Source: Panopea generosa (Eukaryota > Mollusca > Bivalvia > Adapedonta > Hiatellidae). Taken from it: a DNA stretch of 64,000 nucleotides. This document shows positions 22,860-34,906 of the stretch, one piece after another. The position numbers and the translations under genes were made by a program. The stretch covers positions 44,531,769 through 44,595,768 of the forward strand of contig CM055903.1 of NCBI GenBank assembly GCA_029582155.1. Direction: 5' to 3'. Numbering within the stretch: position 1 is the stretch's first letter; each line of letters starts with the position of its first letter. Under the pieces are notes generated by a model. It searched no databases, was not told the DNA's origin, and saw only the letters and a list, made by a program, of their open reading frames with translations.

Positions 22860-23989
22860 TTTCAATTGGTACTTTTTACCGAGATTTAAAATCTTATATA
22901 TTTAAATGGAATCAATCATTTATCATGAAATGAAATGAAATTTGAATGTTGTATCAGTTTAAATTAAATAAATCAATAAGTATATATTAATGGTAAGGTA
23001 TTATTATTTTTTGTATATATTTGTTGTTTTCACACAGTAACTGTTTAGAAAGTCAATAGAAAGACTTTCAAAATATTATCAATTTATGTACCATAACTGC
23101 CTATTTTTCTGCTCCACAGCACAGGGGCTAGTGTTATTATACATTTTATAGATCTCTATAACCCTATTATGTAGTATAATAAAAACAGCTATATATACGG
23201 ATATACACTAGCCCATGTGCTTCACAGCATTAAATATTTCACATCTTTTGTAATGTCTATGGCAGATTCATATACCTTGTTTATGAATCGTTACAACTGT
23301 TTAATCAGCTAAATAATAATTTGACTCACCTTGGCAGTAAAGAAGTTTCAGCACATCGAATAATTTTTAACAAAATTTTACATGTATACAAAGATATGAA
23401 ACGAAACTTGATGAAATCATCTTTTATTGTATTGGGGGATAACTGCTGATCTTTGCAGAGGGGTATACATTCTCTGAAATGGTGTCATATCCTTTTTATC
23501 ACAATTTTATTAAATTGAATGTGATTAAATTGCCAACTCCCATATGGTTCTAGGACACTGGGAGTTATATACTGTAGACATGGCTCACATAGAGTAAATT
23601 GCTACAAATTGAATATAAACTGTATAAAATTTTCAGCTTTGTTCCAACATTTAAATTAGTTGTGTTTTTTTTATATATTTAATTCTGTGTTAATTAGTTA
23701 TTTTTGTTCATGGAAGTTAGCCTATGATATTTATCCTGTCATCATGAATCTCCTGATATAATCTTATCTCATTGGTGCTAACTAAAATAGGATCATGAAA
23801 TTACTATATATTCATTGCTGTATACAGACCAGTAGAATGTTTATTCATAACATATGATATGGGAGTTTTGGGTTCAAATCCACTTCAGGGTTCTGTTTCA
23901 GTAATATTCCGGGTTCTCCACAGGTTGAATTTTAAGCACTGGTGCAAGAGCCCACACACTTGGAGGTCTGCCCCTAAAAATGTTCAACC
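22860..23989. other. AT-rich stretch with one small hairpin element
   Basis: Apart from the hairpin element at 23119-23220, no gene or repeat is recognised. A gggttcaaatcc string at 23870 is a possible B-box remnant of an old SINE. Confidence 0.4.
23119..23220. mobile_element. Hairpin MITE, same ends as the element at 1-95
   Basis: GCACAGGGGCTAGTGT at 23119-23134 pairs with ACACTAGCCCATGTGC at 23205-23220 (15 of 16). The flanks carry ccacagca on the left and tcacagca on the right, a plausible 8-bp target duplication with one change. Ends and flank length suggest hAT. Confidence 0.55.
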
Positions 23990-25592
23990 ACTGTTTGGAG
24001 CACTCATTGATATAGATAGAGTGCATTAGTAAAATTGGTATTAATCAAGACCTGTTGGAGCACTTATTGATATAGATAGAGTACATTAGTAAAGCTGGTA
24101 TTAATCAAGCACTGTTGGAGCACTTATTGATATAGATAGAGTACATTAGTAAAACTGGTATTAATCAAGCACTGTTGGAGCACTTATTGATATAGATAGA
24201 GTACATTAGTAAAACTGGTATTAATCAAGCACTGTTGGAGCACTTATTGATATAGATAGAGTACATTAGTAAAACTGGTATTAATCAAGCACTGTTGGAG
24301 CACTTATTGATATAGATAGAGTACATTAGTAAAACTGGTATTAATCAAGCACTGTTGGAGCACTTATTGATATAGATAGAGTACATTAGTAAAACTGGTA
24401 TTAATCAAGCACTGTTGGAGCACTTATTGATATAGATAGAGAACATTAGTAAAACTGGTATTAATCAAGCACTGTTGGGGCACTCATTGATATAGATAGA
24501 GTACATTAGTAAAACTGGTATTAATCAAGCACTGTTGGAGCACTTATTGATATAGATAGAGTACATTAGTAAAGCTGGTATTAATCAAGCACTGTTGGGG
24601 CACTCATTGATATAGATAGAGTACATTAGTAAAACTGGTATTAATTAAGCACTGTTGGAGACCTCATTGATGTAGGTAGAGTGCATTAGTAAAACTGGTA
24701 TTAATCAAGCACTGTTGGAGCACTTATTGATATAGATAGAGTACATTAGTAAAGCTGGTATTAATCAAGCACTGTTGGAGCACTTATTGATATAGATAGA
24801 GTACATTAGTAAAGCTGGTATTAATCAAGCACTGTTGGAGCACTCATTGATATTGATAGAGTACATTAGTAAAGCTATAATTAATCAAGCACTGTTGGAG
24901 CACTCATTGATATAGATATAGTGCATTAGTAAAATTGGTATTAATCAAGCACTGTTTGGAGCACTCATTGATATTGATAGAGTACATTAGTAAAACTGGT
25001 ATTAATTAAGCACTGTTGGAGACCTCATTGATGTAGGTAGAGTGCATTAGTAAAACTGGTATTAATCAAGCACTGTTGGAGCACTTATTGATATAGATAG
25101 AGTACATTAGTAAAGCTGGTATTAATCAAGCATTGTTGGAGCACTTTTTGATATAGATAGAGTACATTAGTAAAACTGGTATTAATTAAGCACTGTTGGA
25201 GCACTCATTGATATTGATAGAGTACATTAGTAAAACTGGTATTAATTAAGCACTGTTGGAGACCTCATTGATGTAGGTAGAGTGCATTAGTAAAACTGGT
25301 ATTAATCAAGCACTGTTGGAGCACTTATTGATATAGATAGAGTACATTAGTAAAGCTGGTATTAATCAAGCACTGTTGGAGCACTTATTGATATAGATAG
25401 AGTACATTAGTAAAACTGGTATTAATTAAGCACTGTTGGAGCACTCATTGATATCGATAGAGTGCATTAGTAAAACTGGTATTAATCAAGCACTGTTTGG
25501 AGCACTCATTGATTTAGATAGAGTGCATTAGTAAAGCTGGTATTAATCAAGCACTGTTGGAGACCTCATTGATATAGATAGAGTGCATTAGT
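23990..25592. repeat. 60-bp minisatellite, about 26 units
   Basis: The unit starts cactgttggagcacttattg and ends ctggtattaatcaag. From 24061 to 24480 successive units are nearly identical, indicating recent expansion. A distinct variant (gacctcattgatgtaggtag) recurs near 24660, 25021 and 25261, spaced six and four units apart, and three units are 61 bp owing to an extra T. The array ends directly at the 5' boundary of the LINE that follows. Confidence 0.95.
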
Positions 25593-25599
25593 TTGCCAC

Positions 25600-28500
25600 T
25601 TTATCAGCCATCTTCCTTCATTTATCAACACAGAAGGATCTGTCAACGAGACTCTCTATAAAGATGAAATTCACTTAAATATGCACAGTGCAGCGATGTT
25701 AGGGAAAAAGCTATAGGAAACACTAGACAGCGTATTTTGTAAACAAGAAAGTCACAAGAGACTTGAAGAAAACTTAAGTAAAAATGGAAACAAATTTCAA
25801 AAAACGTAAATTTTTGGGTAGGCAATTCACAAAAAAAATCAGAACTTCCAGTACAAAAAAGAACAACCACAGCAAATGCGAATGTCTCCATCCCAACCGC
25901 ATCAACACATGTGGAGATACCCATTACAACAACAACAATCGCGGAAGCAACCTCATCATCATCATCAAACATGGACACACCCACCTCAGTCTCATCAACG
26001 AATGCAAATTCCACCTTGGTTGCAAATGATCCTGCCTCAAATGATCCAGATGTACCAATAGACTTTGAAGTACCCAATGCCACCAATAACGATCTCAATA
26101 CAGCCAGTAATTCTCTATCTTCCTCCAATACAGCATCAGAAACTATGCATGAAACAAACTCTGGACTGCATGAGACATGTTATAGCACTTTACTAAAAAA
26201 ACAAGAAAAATGGTTCAATACTGCAGGAATTAACATTATGCATTTAAATATTCATTACCTATACCCTAAACTTGATGAAATTAAAATTATTTTAAATAAT
26301 CAGCCAGAAATAGACATTGTGGGGGTTTTGTGAACTTTCTTGAGTTCCTCATTCTGTAATGGGGAGCTCGAACTAAATAACTTTAATATGTTTAGAAAAG
26401 ACAGGCAGAATATTGGAGGAGGTATAATAGTGTATGTAAATACTAAATTCATTTGTAGAAGAATAGAATTTGATAGAGATGAAATTGAAGCTATGTGGTG
26501 GGAGATCAAGCATTCAAAACAGAAATCATTTATACTCGGTTATGTATACAGACCCCTATCCTCAACAACTGAATGGATAAATTAATTCGAAACAGTACTT
26601 GAACAGATTTACAGAGAACATAAAGAAATAATTTTATCAGGGGATTTTAATTTTAATATTCTTCACACCAACTCACAAACAAGAAATTTCACCCTTTTTA
26701 TGGATACATTTCACCTACAACAATTAGTTGATAAACCTACTAGAGTAACAGAAACAACTTCAACTATAATAGATCATATTTATACAAATCAACATCAAAT
26801 ATATCAAATGTTTCCGTGAAAGACTATTCCATTAGTAATCATTATCCTGTATGTTTTACCAGGAAATTAGGTGGCAAAGGGGAGAAAGGCTCTGTGCACA
26901 AAGTGATTAATTACCGTAGTTTCAAAACATTCAATGAGGCAAACTTTCTAACAGATCTCCAGAATCAACCATGGTCTCTACTGGATATCTATGACGACCC
27001 AAATGATGCTTTAGAAACATTTAGTAATCTGTTTAAATCTGTTTTAGACAATCATGCTTTTAAAATATCACAGCGTGTTAAACAACTTAATGAGCCCGAT
27101 TGGTTTAATAAAGCAATTTTAGATGCTATCAAAAAAGAGATCATCACAAAAAGAAGAGAAATATGGATATGTACAAATACTGGCGCAATGAAGTAAAAAC
27201 TATAATTAATCTTTCAAAAAAATCTTTTTACAAAAAACGACTATAATAGAAAACAAAAACAATCCAAAGAAATTATGGAAAAATCTTAAAGATCTGTCTG
27301 GGAAAGCCATCAAATACCAAACTCAGGTCATAACAGATGACAATGGCGAACTTATTATAGACACCCAATGTACTGCTGAGATGTTCAATGACTACTTTGC
27401 TAATATATTCAAATCGTATGGCAACTACATAGAGAACACCAATGCTTCCTCATCCATAAATGAAAAGCTAATTCAATTTGTAGCAACAAAACATAGAGGG
27501 GAAGGCAGTTTTGAAATCCCATTTGTTTCTGAGGAATTTATTAAAAAACAGTTATGCTCCCTAGATGCAACAAAAGCAACTGGACTCGATGGCCTCTGTC
27601 CCAAATTTCTTAAATGAGTGCGGGTTTAACTGCCAAACCTTTGACTAAAATCATAAATTTAAGTATCCAAACTAGCATTTTCCCAGATAAATTTAAGAAT
27701 CCAAAGTAACACCTGTCTTTAAAAAAGGTTCAAAAGACAACAAAAATAACTACAATCCAATCTCTATTTTGCCTATTCTGTCAAAATTTTTCGAAAGTCA
27801 TGTGTGTGTACATCTTAAAGCATACTTGGAAAATATTGGACTGATCCAAGATCGTCAATCGGGCTTTATGAACAAACATTCCTGTGAAACAGCACTGACT
27901 GCCATCATCGATGATTGGATATCAGCTATTGACGAAAATCAACTAGTTGGGACTATTTTCCTAGACTTAACCAAAGCATTCAATCTTGTTGACCACAAAA
28001 AAACTAGTGGAAAAAATTAAAATCTACCAAATGGCCAAAAAAGTATACAGTGGTTCAAGTCTTATTTATTTGACAGATGGCAAGTTATCCAGTGCCAGAA
28101 AATTAGTTCCGGGGTACCCCAAGGCTCTGTACTAGGACCAATTCTGTTCATTCTCTTCACAAATGACCTCTCTCTGTACACTAACTCAGACACAAACATG
28201 TTTGCCGATGACACTACACTATCTGCAAAAGGTGCAACATTAAGCAATATTCAAGATGCCCTTCAAAAAGATATTGAACATGTAGAAAAATGGTGTCAGG
28301 GAAACTCGATGGTTATTAATGCTTCTAAAACCAAAGCCATGATTATATCATCATCCATCAAACAAAAGCAAAACCAAATAAATAACGTAAAATTCCACAT
28401 TCAGAATGTGTTACTGTACCATTGATTTAACCAATTGTGAAAAATTGCTTGGTGTGCACGTAGACAATACATCATACTGGAAAATTTAGGTTGAAAATGT

Positions 28501-29418
28501 TGTTTAAAAATGATATCTCTGTTATACCTTTTATATTGCATTAAATACTTCATTGACATCCCTAAACACAAGCTCTTTTTTAATGCATATATATACTGCC
28601 ACATTTAGATTATTGTTGTATATGTACTGCCACATTTAGATTATTGTTGTACCATTTGGGGCAACTGCAATTCAGAACTTTTGAACAATCTCCTTAAATT
28701 CCAAAAACGTGCAGCGAGAATAATACTCAACAAGGACTTTGAATATCCATCTGCAGAATTATTTGATCAACTTGGCTGAATGACATTCTAGGAAAGAATC
28801 CAATATAAAGAGGCTACTCTTGTTTTCAAATCTCTGAAAAAGCTGGCACCAGCTTATCCCAGAACAAGTTCAGTTTTGAGAGTGACTTTCATGGCATTAA
28901 TTTAAGGTCAGATGACCAAAGTCAACTGTATATTCCAAAGCCTAATCTTGAAATATATCAAAAAACACTTTCATACTCTGGTGCTAAAATTTGGTACTCA
29001 CTTCCTGGTTCTGTTAGTAACTCTACATCTTTAATTAATTTAAAATCAAATTATCTGAAGTGGATAAAATCTACCAGTGTTACTTAAACTCCTAATAAAG
29101 TAAATGTATGACTTCCATTCGAATGTGCTTGATTTTTGTACCATGTTATTCTTCATTCATCTGACATTTGTACATCATGTAATGCTGATTTTCTGTATGT
29201 TCTCTATTACAATTGCTTTAATTCTTCATAACTTTTCATCTTTTCAAAATGCTTAAGTTTCTAGTATGTAAACTTATTTGTAAATACATGTATTGAATCT
29301 GCCACTAACTATGTTTTAAAATTTATATATGTATAATATGGAGGTACACAGGGAAGATCCAGCATATTGGACTGTGTAGCCTCTTAAAATAAAGTCTTTA
29401 TTATTATTATTATTATTG
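25600..29418 (+). mobile_element. Nearly complete but broken LINE of CR1/Jockey type
   Basis: The end of an ORF1 reads YKDEIHLNMHSAAMLGKKL (25655-25710), resembling the DxxHLN motif of the SGNH-esterase-like ORF1 of CR1-type elements. ORF2 begins near 25911. The endonuclease shows INIMHLNIHYLYPKLDE, GYVYRPLSS, ILSGDFNFN and SISNHYPV. The RT shows ATGLDG, FLDLTKAFNLVDH (motif A), SSGVPQGSVLGPILF (motif B) and FADDTTL (motif C). The C-terminus has SGAKIWYSLPGSV. ORF2 is interrupted by in-frame stops (for example 26331 and 26583) and by at least four frame changes, so it is inactive. A polyadenylation-like aataaa is followed by an ATT-triplet tail (29399-29418). The 5' end abuts the 60-bp minisatellite. 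Confidence 0.85.
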
Positions 29419-29420
29419 CA

Positions 29421-29605
29421 GTGCTCCTACCTATTCACTCAAAATTGCAGCTACACAAACTTTTTTATTGATTTTCAAAGGGTTTAAAAAAAAAATTCAC
29501 GATTTCTGTCCATTTTTCTTGAAAATGACTATACAAAATCAAAATTTGGCAAAAAAAAAATTTAGCTATATACCTACCCACATAAAAGACACTGGGTAGG
29601 AGCAC
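29421..29605. mobile_element. Small TIR element (GTGCTCCTACC ends)
   Basis: GTGCTCCTACC at 29421 is the exact reverse complement of GGTAGGAGCAC ending at 29605; the interior is A/T-rich and non-coding. A degraded relative lies at about 41041-41255, sharing agcaaacaaatatt at its right edge. The LINE tail ends two bases before the left end, so the LINE may have landed at its border. Confidence 0.55.
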
Positions 29606-29782
29606 AGCAAACAAATATTTTTTTAAGGATGGTCTAAGTATGTTTCATTTTATGCATTAACAGTATATATAAAGAAATATATAGACATGATGGCAAATAA
29701 ACATTTGCAAGATATTGTTAAACTTTCAAGCGCTGGGATGCCCCTTTGCTTAAATGGCCTCTGGAGAAGCCTGGTGTATTGT

Positions 29783-29963
29783 ACAGTCAAACCTGTCTTA
29801 AGCAACCTTTTAAGGGAAAGAATAAACATGACCTCTAAAAGCAGATGCCTGCTTAGTACAGGTTGATTAAATCTAAAATTATAAAAATGGTAAATAAAAA
29901 ATGGATCTGTTTAAGACAAGTTTTTGCTTAAAAGAGCTGACCACTATCACAGGTTTTACTGTA
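29783..29963. mobile_element. Tc1/mariner-like MITE (CAGTCAAACCTG ends), degraded copy
   Basis: Starts ACAGTCAAACCTGTCTTAAG and ends ACAGGTTTTACTGTA. It belongs with the copy at 55337-55518, which has perfect ends and TA flanks. Confidence 0.65.
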
Positions 29964-30038
29964 TTAAGTAGCTCCCTTATTAAAATCAGCTATTTTATAA
30001 ATTGTTTTTAAAACTTCTTAAACTTTTTTTTATTACAG

Positions 30039-30492
30039 TCGGAGGCAAAGGTATGAAGTGAAATATAAAGATAATTAAGAATGACTGGTTCAACTCAGAC
30101 TTTGCCATACACCAGTCTTGGTCCTATAAGGCTGCCTCCAGGTAACCTGGAACCAGTGGAAGAGCTTCCAGGAGACTCAGACCTCGAGGATGAAGGATCT
30201 GAAGTGTCTGCAGATTTTGTCTCAGATGTAGGACTGAGTAACGTAGATGAGGAAGAAGATGACGAAGATCGCGGATCGCTGTTGGAACGAGATCCAGTGT
30301 TTGAAAAAATAAAAGAAACTTTGTCTAAAACTCAGGGAAGATCCGAATCAGTTGCGTCAGCATTCAGTAGCATAAGCGACACCAGTGACGGACCCCATGT
30401 ACAAATCTCCGACCAGTATACATCCGTACCATATGGCATACAACCCAGAGCAACATACGAGCATAGTAGTCTCCATGCTGACATCATGGGAG
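30039..30492 (+). CDS. WD40 gene exon 1: 5' UTR end and acidic N-terminus
   Basis: A 3' splice site (ttttttttattacag, ending 30038) shows this is not the first transcribed exon. The ATG at 30081 is preceded in frame by TAA at 30072, which fixes the start. It encodes residues 1-137, including a Glu/Asp-rich stretch and a Ser-rich patch (SVASAFSSISDTSDG). It ends in phase 1 at GGGAG|GTGTGT. Confidence 0.85.
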
Positions 30493-33400
30493 GTGTGTAC
30501 AAACCTTACTTATTTAGAACTGTAATTACCTCTCAAAGTCAACACTTACAGGAAAGAGATTGATATTGATTCTTAAAATGTCTTGAGCTTTCTTTTATCA
30601 ATGAAACTTTTTAGCTCACCGGGACGAATGTCCAGGAGAGCTATTGCCATGACCCCGTCCGCGGCGTCTGTAGATACCCAGGTTAAACTTTTACGTTTAG
30701 TTGCATTTAAGTTTTGGTGTTTGCCTCCAATCTCCATCTTTGCATGGATGGTGAGTTTTATCCCATAGGCGAGCTTTGTTGTCTTCTGACGATTCTTGTT
30801 TTACATTCAATTATGTAAGACAATATACAAAGCAGGGCGTTGTGGCGTGAAGGCAGCTACACCTCTGGTGGCACTTTCTCATGGCAAACATACTCTATTT
30901 CTGGTATACTCATTCTTCCTGCTTATATCCTGAACCTAATTTTGTATAAGTAAATAGATTGAAAATGTTCATTTAAAGGAGAATACAAGATGTTGACATT
31001 TAAAATGTACATAAATTTAGAAAAGGTTTAGTTAATTCAGCATATAGAGCATGAAAAATAAATATGGTCCAATGCAAATAATGGAAGAGCCTGCTACAGA
31101 ATTTCAGTTGAATGACTAATAAACAAATACTTTTATTTACAGTGGCATATAATGGCAGGATGAGACAGTTTGTCATTCTTGATTCCAAGGGTATAACCAC
31201 CTGGAAGAGGGACCTTGTCGACCCCAGAGGTGATTATATCTTGTATAGGGTTTTGTGAGTTCAGTAGCTTGAGTAGAATATTTTTTGATAGAAGCAAATA
31301 GCAATACAGAGAAATCAGCCATTAAACAATTTTCAGTTAAGGATTTTCATAATCCTAAAGGTCATCTGTGCATTGTTCAGGATGCATGTTTCAGAGAAAG
31401 TTTTTTGGCTTTTACAGGAATTTTATTTTTTAAACTCCAGGCAGTCATTGAATAAGATTTGATGTAAATTTAAGATTTCAAGCAGATGTTTGAGAAGGAC
31501 AAGTTCAGTGCATGTTGGTGTATATCAGTATTATGTATGATAATAAAGAATTTTAAAATAATCAAAAATAATGTAATAATTCAACATAAAACCTTTTGCT
31601 GAAAGAAGAAGACCGTTTTCTGATCAATAGAATCGTTAATAGAAATTTGACTAGAATGCATTCATTGGAATGTATGTTATATATAAAACCATCTTTCTGT
31701 TGCTTATAATTTAAATGCTTAGAGTTTATAATTTAAATGCTTAGAGTTTATTTTTGTCACCAAATATGTTCCAATTTATTCTGCTTTAAAACTCACAGTT
31801 AATTATTTGCAGCTAGTGGCGAGTGTTTATTAAGCCATTTTGTTCTATTATAAAGTAAATTTACGATTTATTTAGTGGCTAAAACACATGTATTTGTATA
31901 AATTGTGAATGGTAACTTTTATCTATACAGAGAAAGTTATGTCCGAGTTATAAAACAGATTAAAGAGAGGATTTTAATACTTACAAAGGAGTAGCCATGC
32001 TGTCTGTTGTGATATGCACAGCCTTTTAATAAACATTACCGGTAGATAACAAAAAGAAAAGAAACAATACATTTAAGAGTTGTACGTATGATCCTTTGAA
32101 AGTTTTTAAATTATGTAACATTTGAAAATGTTATAGAGAAAATTAAAAAAAAATTATTTTAAATATTTTGCTAGTTTCATTTTTTTATTAACCCTTTACT
32201 TCAGAGATACGCGTTTTCCCGCACCAATCACAGAAGGCCTTTAAAAACAGTGCAGGAATAGTTCAGATTGCTCGTAACGAACAATCTGAACACTTCCTGC
32301 ACTGTTTTCCACTCTGTCAGTTAATATAAACATAATTCACCCAATAATTCAAAAGCCTTCTATACTAGAGGTGTCCAAAGGCGTCTATATTAGAGGTGTC
32401 CGAAGGTGTCTATATGAAGTAAAGGGTTAACACTTATATAAACAAAGAATGACTAGTTTAGAAATATTTAAAGCAATTGGGAGTAAACAGCAGATAGAGT
32501 TTTGGCTGCTCAGGTCAGAGTTGCAAGTTTGATCCCCAGCTCAATTCGTTGGCCTCTCCAAAACAACACTCAGTACTGGTTCTACCCAGGAAAATGGACT
32601 CAAAAGTGGTTCATAAACTCTCAGCTTACTTCTCAATTGAGCTAAAATGATTCTGAATATGATTGGAATGTTAATTTTGCAAAAAAATCCCCTTCTTAAG
32701 TTTACTATAGCATAAAGTCAACATTTGTCAAAAAAAAATTGATTTGAGCTAAACCTGGAAGTCCATTAAATCTTGTTTGAACTCAGATATCACTTTATCT
32801 ATTATTGTTTTTAATTATTAAAATGTTTAGAACAGTACATTGAAAGAATTAAGTCACTGAGTCACATTTAACATAAATACATTAAGTTTAATTATCCAAA
32901 TACTGAAACCTGCTTTGATATTTTTTTAAATTAATGAAGTTTTTAGGTCACACTTGTTATTAATGGATATCTTTTAACTTGTTTATAGAACAAAACAATG
33001 CTTAACAATGCTTCTTATTATCAGTGTGAATGGAATAGATGCCAAATCTGATTGCCAGTACATACCATTTGTTCATTTTTTTTTGTTTGGACTAGCTATA
33101 GAAAATATTATATTTTCTTTTACAATTATCAATATCCTATTAGACTGAAATTTATGTATGCTTTAGAATTGAAGTACATAATTTTACCTTCAATTTACAT
33201 GTTTGCACCGTTTTACATTATATACGGTAATACTATTGCATTGTTTTACACCAGTCCTGTTAATATAATTGTACATTATCTTACATTACATTATATCAAT
33301 ACAATATAGTACGACATAGCTTTATATAACAAATACTGATAATTCAGTGCTCCAGATAAACTTTTCTTCAAATGAGTATTTTACCCCTTAAATTAGCACG

Positions 33401-34847
33401 CATGCAATGCTAATATTTTCAAAATGAACATTTATATCAAACTGCCGTTTAAAACAAACTAACCAACAATTGAGAATAATAAATGCTTATTTTACCCCTT
33501 AATTTAAATTTCAATGTTAATTTACACTTCTTTAGTACTGAGTACATATTTATTATAAGTCAGAATGTTGAAACCATTTTTCCCACTAGGGATTGAAAGA
33601 ATCAGCTGGAATTATTTTAAATTTCTTATCTCATGCTTTGTATATCTAACAGACATTAAATATCTTGAAACAAAGGATTTAACACCAAAAACTTTCAAGT
33701 TGAATCAAGGTATGAGTGTGTTAGCACTTTGCAATATTGTACGTTTGAGGACACAATATATATGCACTCACACTCGACATTTATATCATCATCATCATCA
33801 TCATCATCATCACCACCATTATTATCATAATCACCTTATTATCATAATCAATATCATCATTGATATCATCTTCAACATCAAACCCACCATTTTCATCATA
33901 ATCACCATCATCATAATCATCATCATTACATCATCACCATCAATATCAATGTCATCACCACCATTTTCATCATTATCATTATTAACATCATCATCATCAC
34001 CATATCCATCAATATCGTCACCACCATTTTCATCATAATCATTATTAACATCATCATCATCACCATATTCATCAATATCATCACCACCATTTTCATCATA
34101 GTCATTATTAACATCATCACCATCATCATCATCACCATCATCATCAATATCATCACCACCATTTTCATCATTATCATTATTAACTTAATCATCATCATCA
34201 TCACCATATTCATCAATATCATCACCACCATTTTCATCATAGTCATTATTAACATTATCATCTTCATCACCATCATCATCAGTATCATCACCACCATTTT
34301 CATCATAATCATCATCATTAATATTACTATCATCGCCATAGCCATTATCAATATCATCATCACATGCACCTTAACATCTTACACTACTATTTCAATTCCT
34401 ATAGTGTTCTGTAAGTGTAATGATAAGGTTCAAATGACAGTGAAAAAAATCTGCAACATGTTTCTGTGCTCAAACTCTTCATTGGTCCAAGATTTGCAAT
34501 TACATGTACATGTATAAACATAAAAAGTGTACACAGATTTGGGTTTCTTTTAAAAAATCACATGGGTGTTTTATACCCAAGCATTTGCACAGTCATAATA
34601 TGTAGTCAATTTTCTTAGTAACAATATGATAACAGTCTAAATATAGATAACGTTACTCTCATATAAGCATTAACATTCTAAAAAAATGACCATCCTTACA
34701 TGATAGGAATAAATGAATCACTTTAGAATAAAATCCTTCAAAAAGAGGTAACATAAAACTTACAATGTTTCTACTTCTGCCTCCATTTTCTGATGGCGTT
34801 AATAGTTTAGTGAGTCCTCTGCCATAATGATTATCACCATAACTAGT

Positions 34848-34906
<59 letters not shown>

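Larger units (their letters stand above)
31230..33784. other. Intron 2 of the WD40 gene, first part
   Basis: AT-rich, no additional exon with compatible phase found. It contains a TTAA-flanked MITE, a SINE and a 23-bp tandem duplication near 31705-31750. Confidence 0.5.

Noticed and set aside
23990-25592. 60-bp repeats as repeat-spacer units
   Set aside because: The whole 60 bp is repeated; there is no variable spacer and no cas gene.
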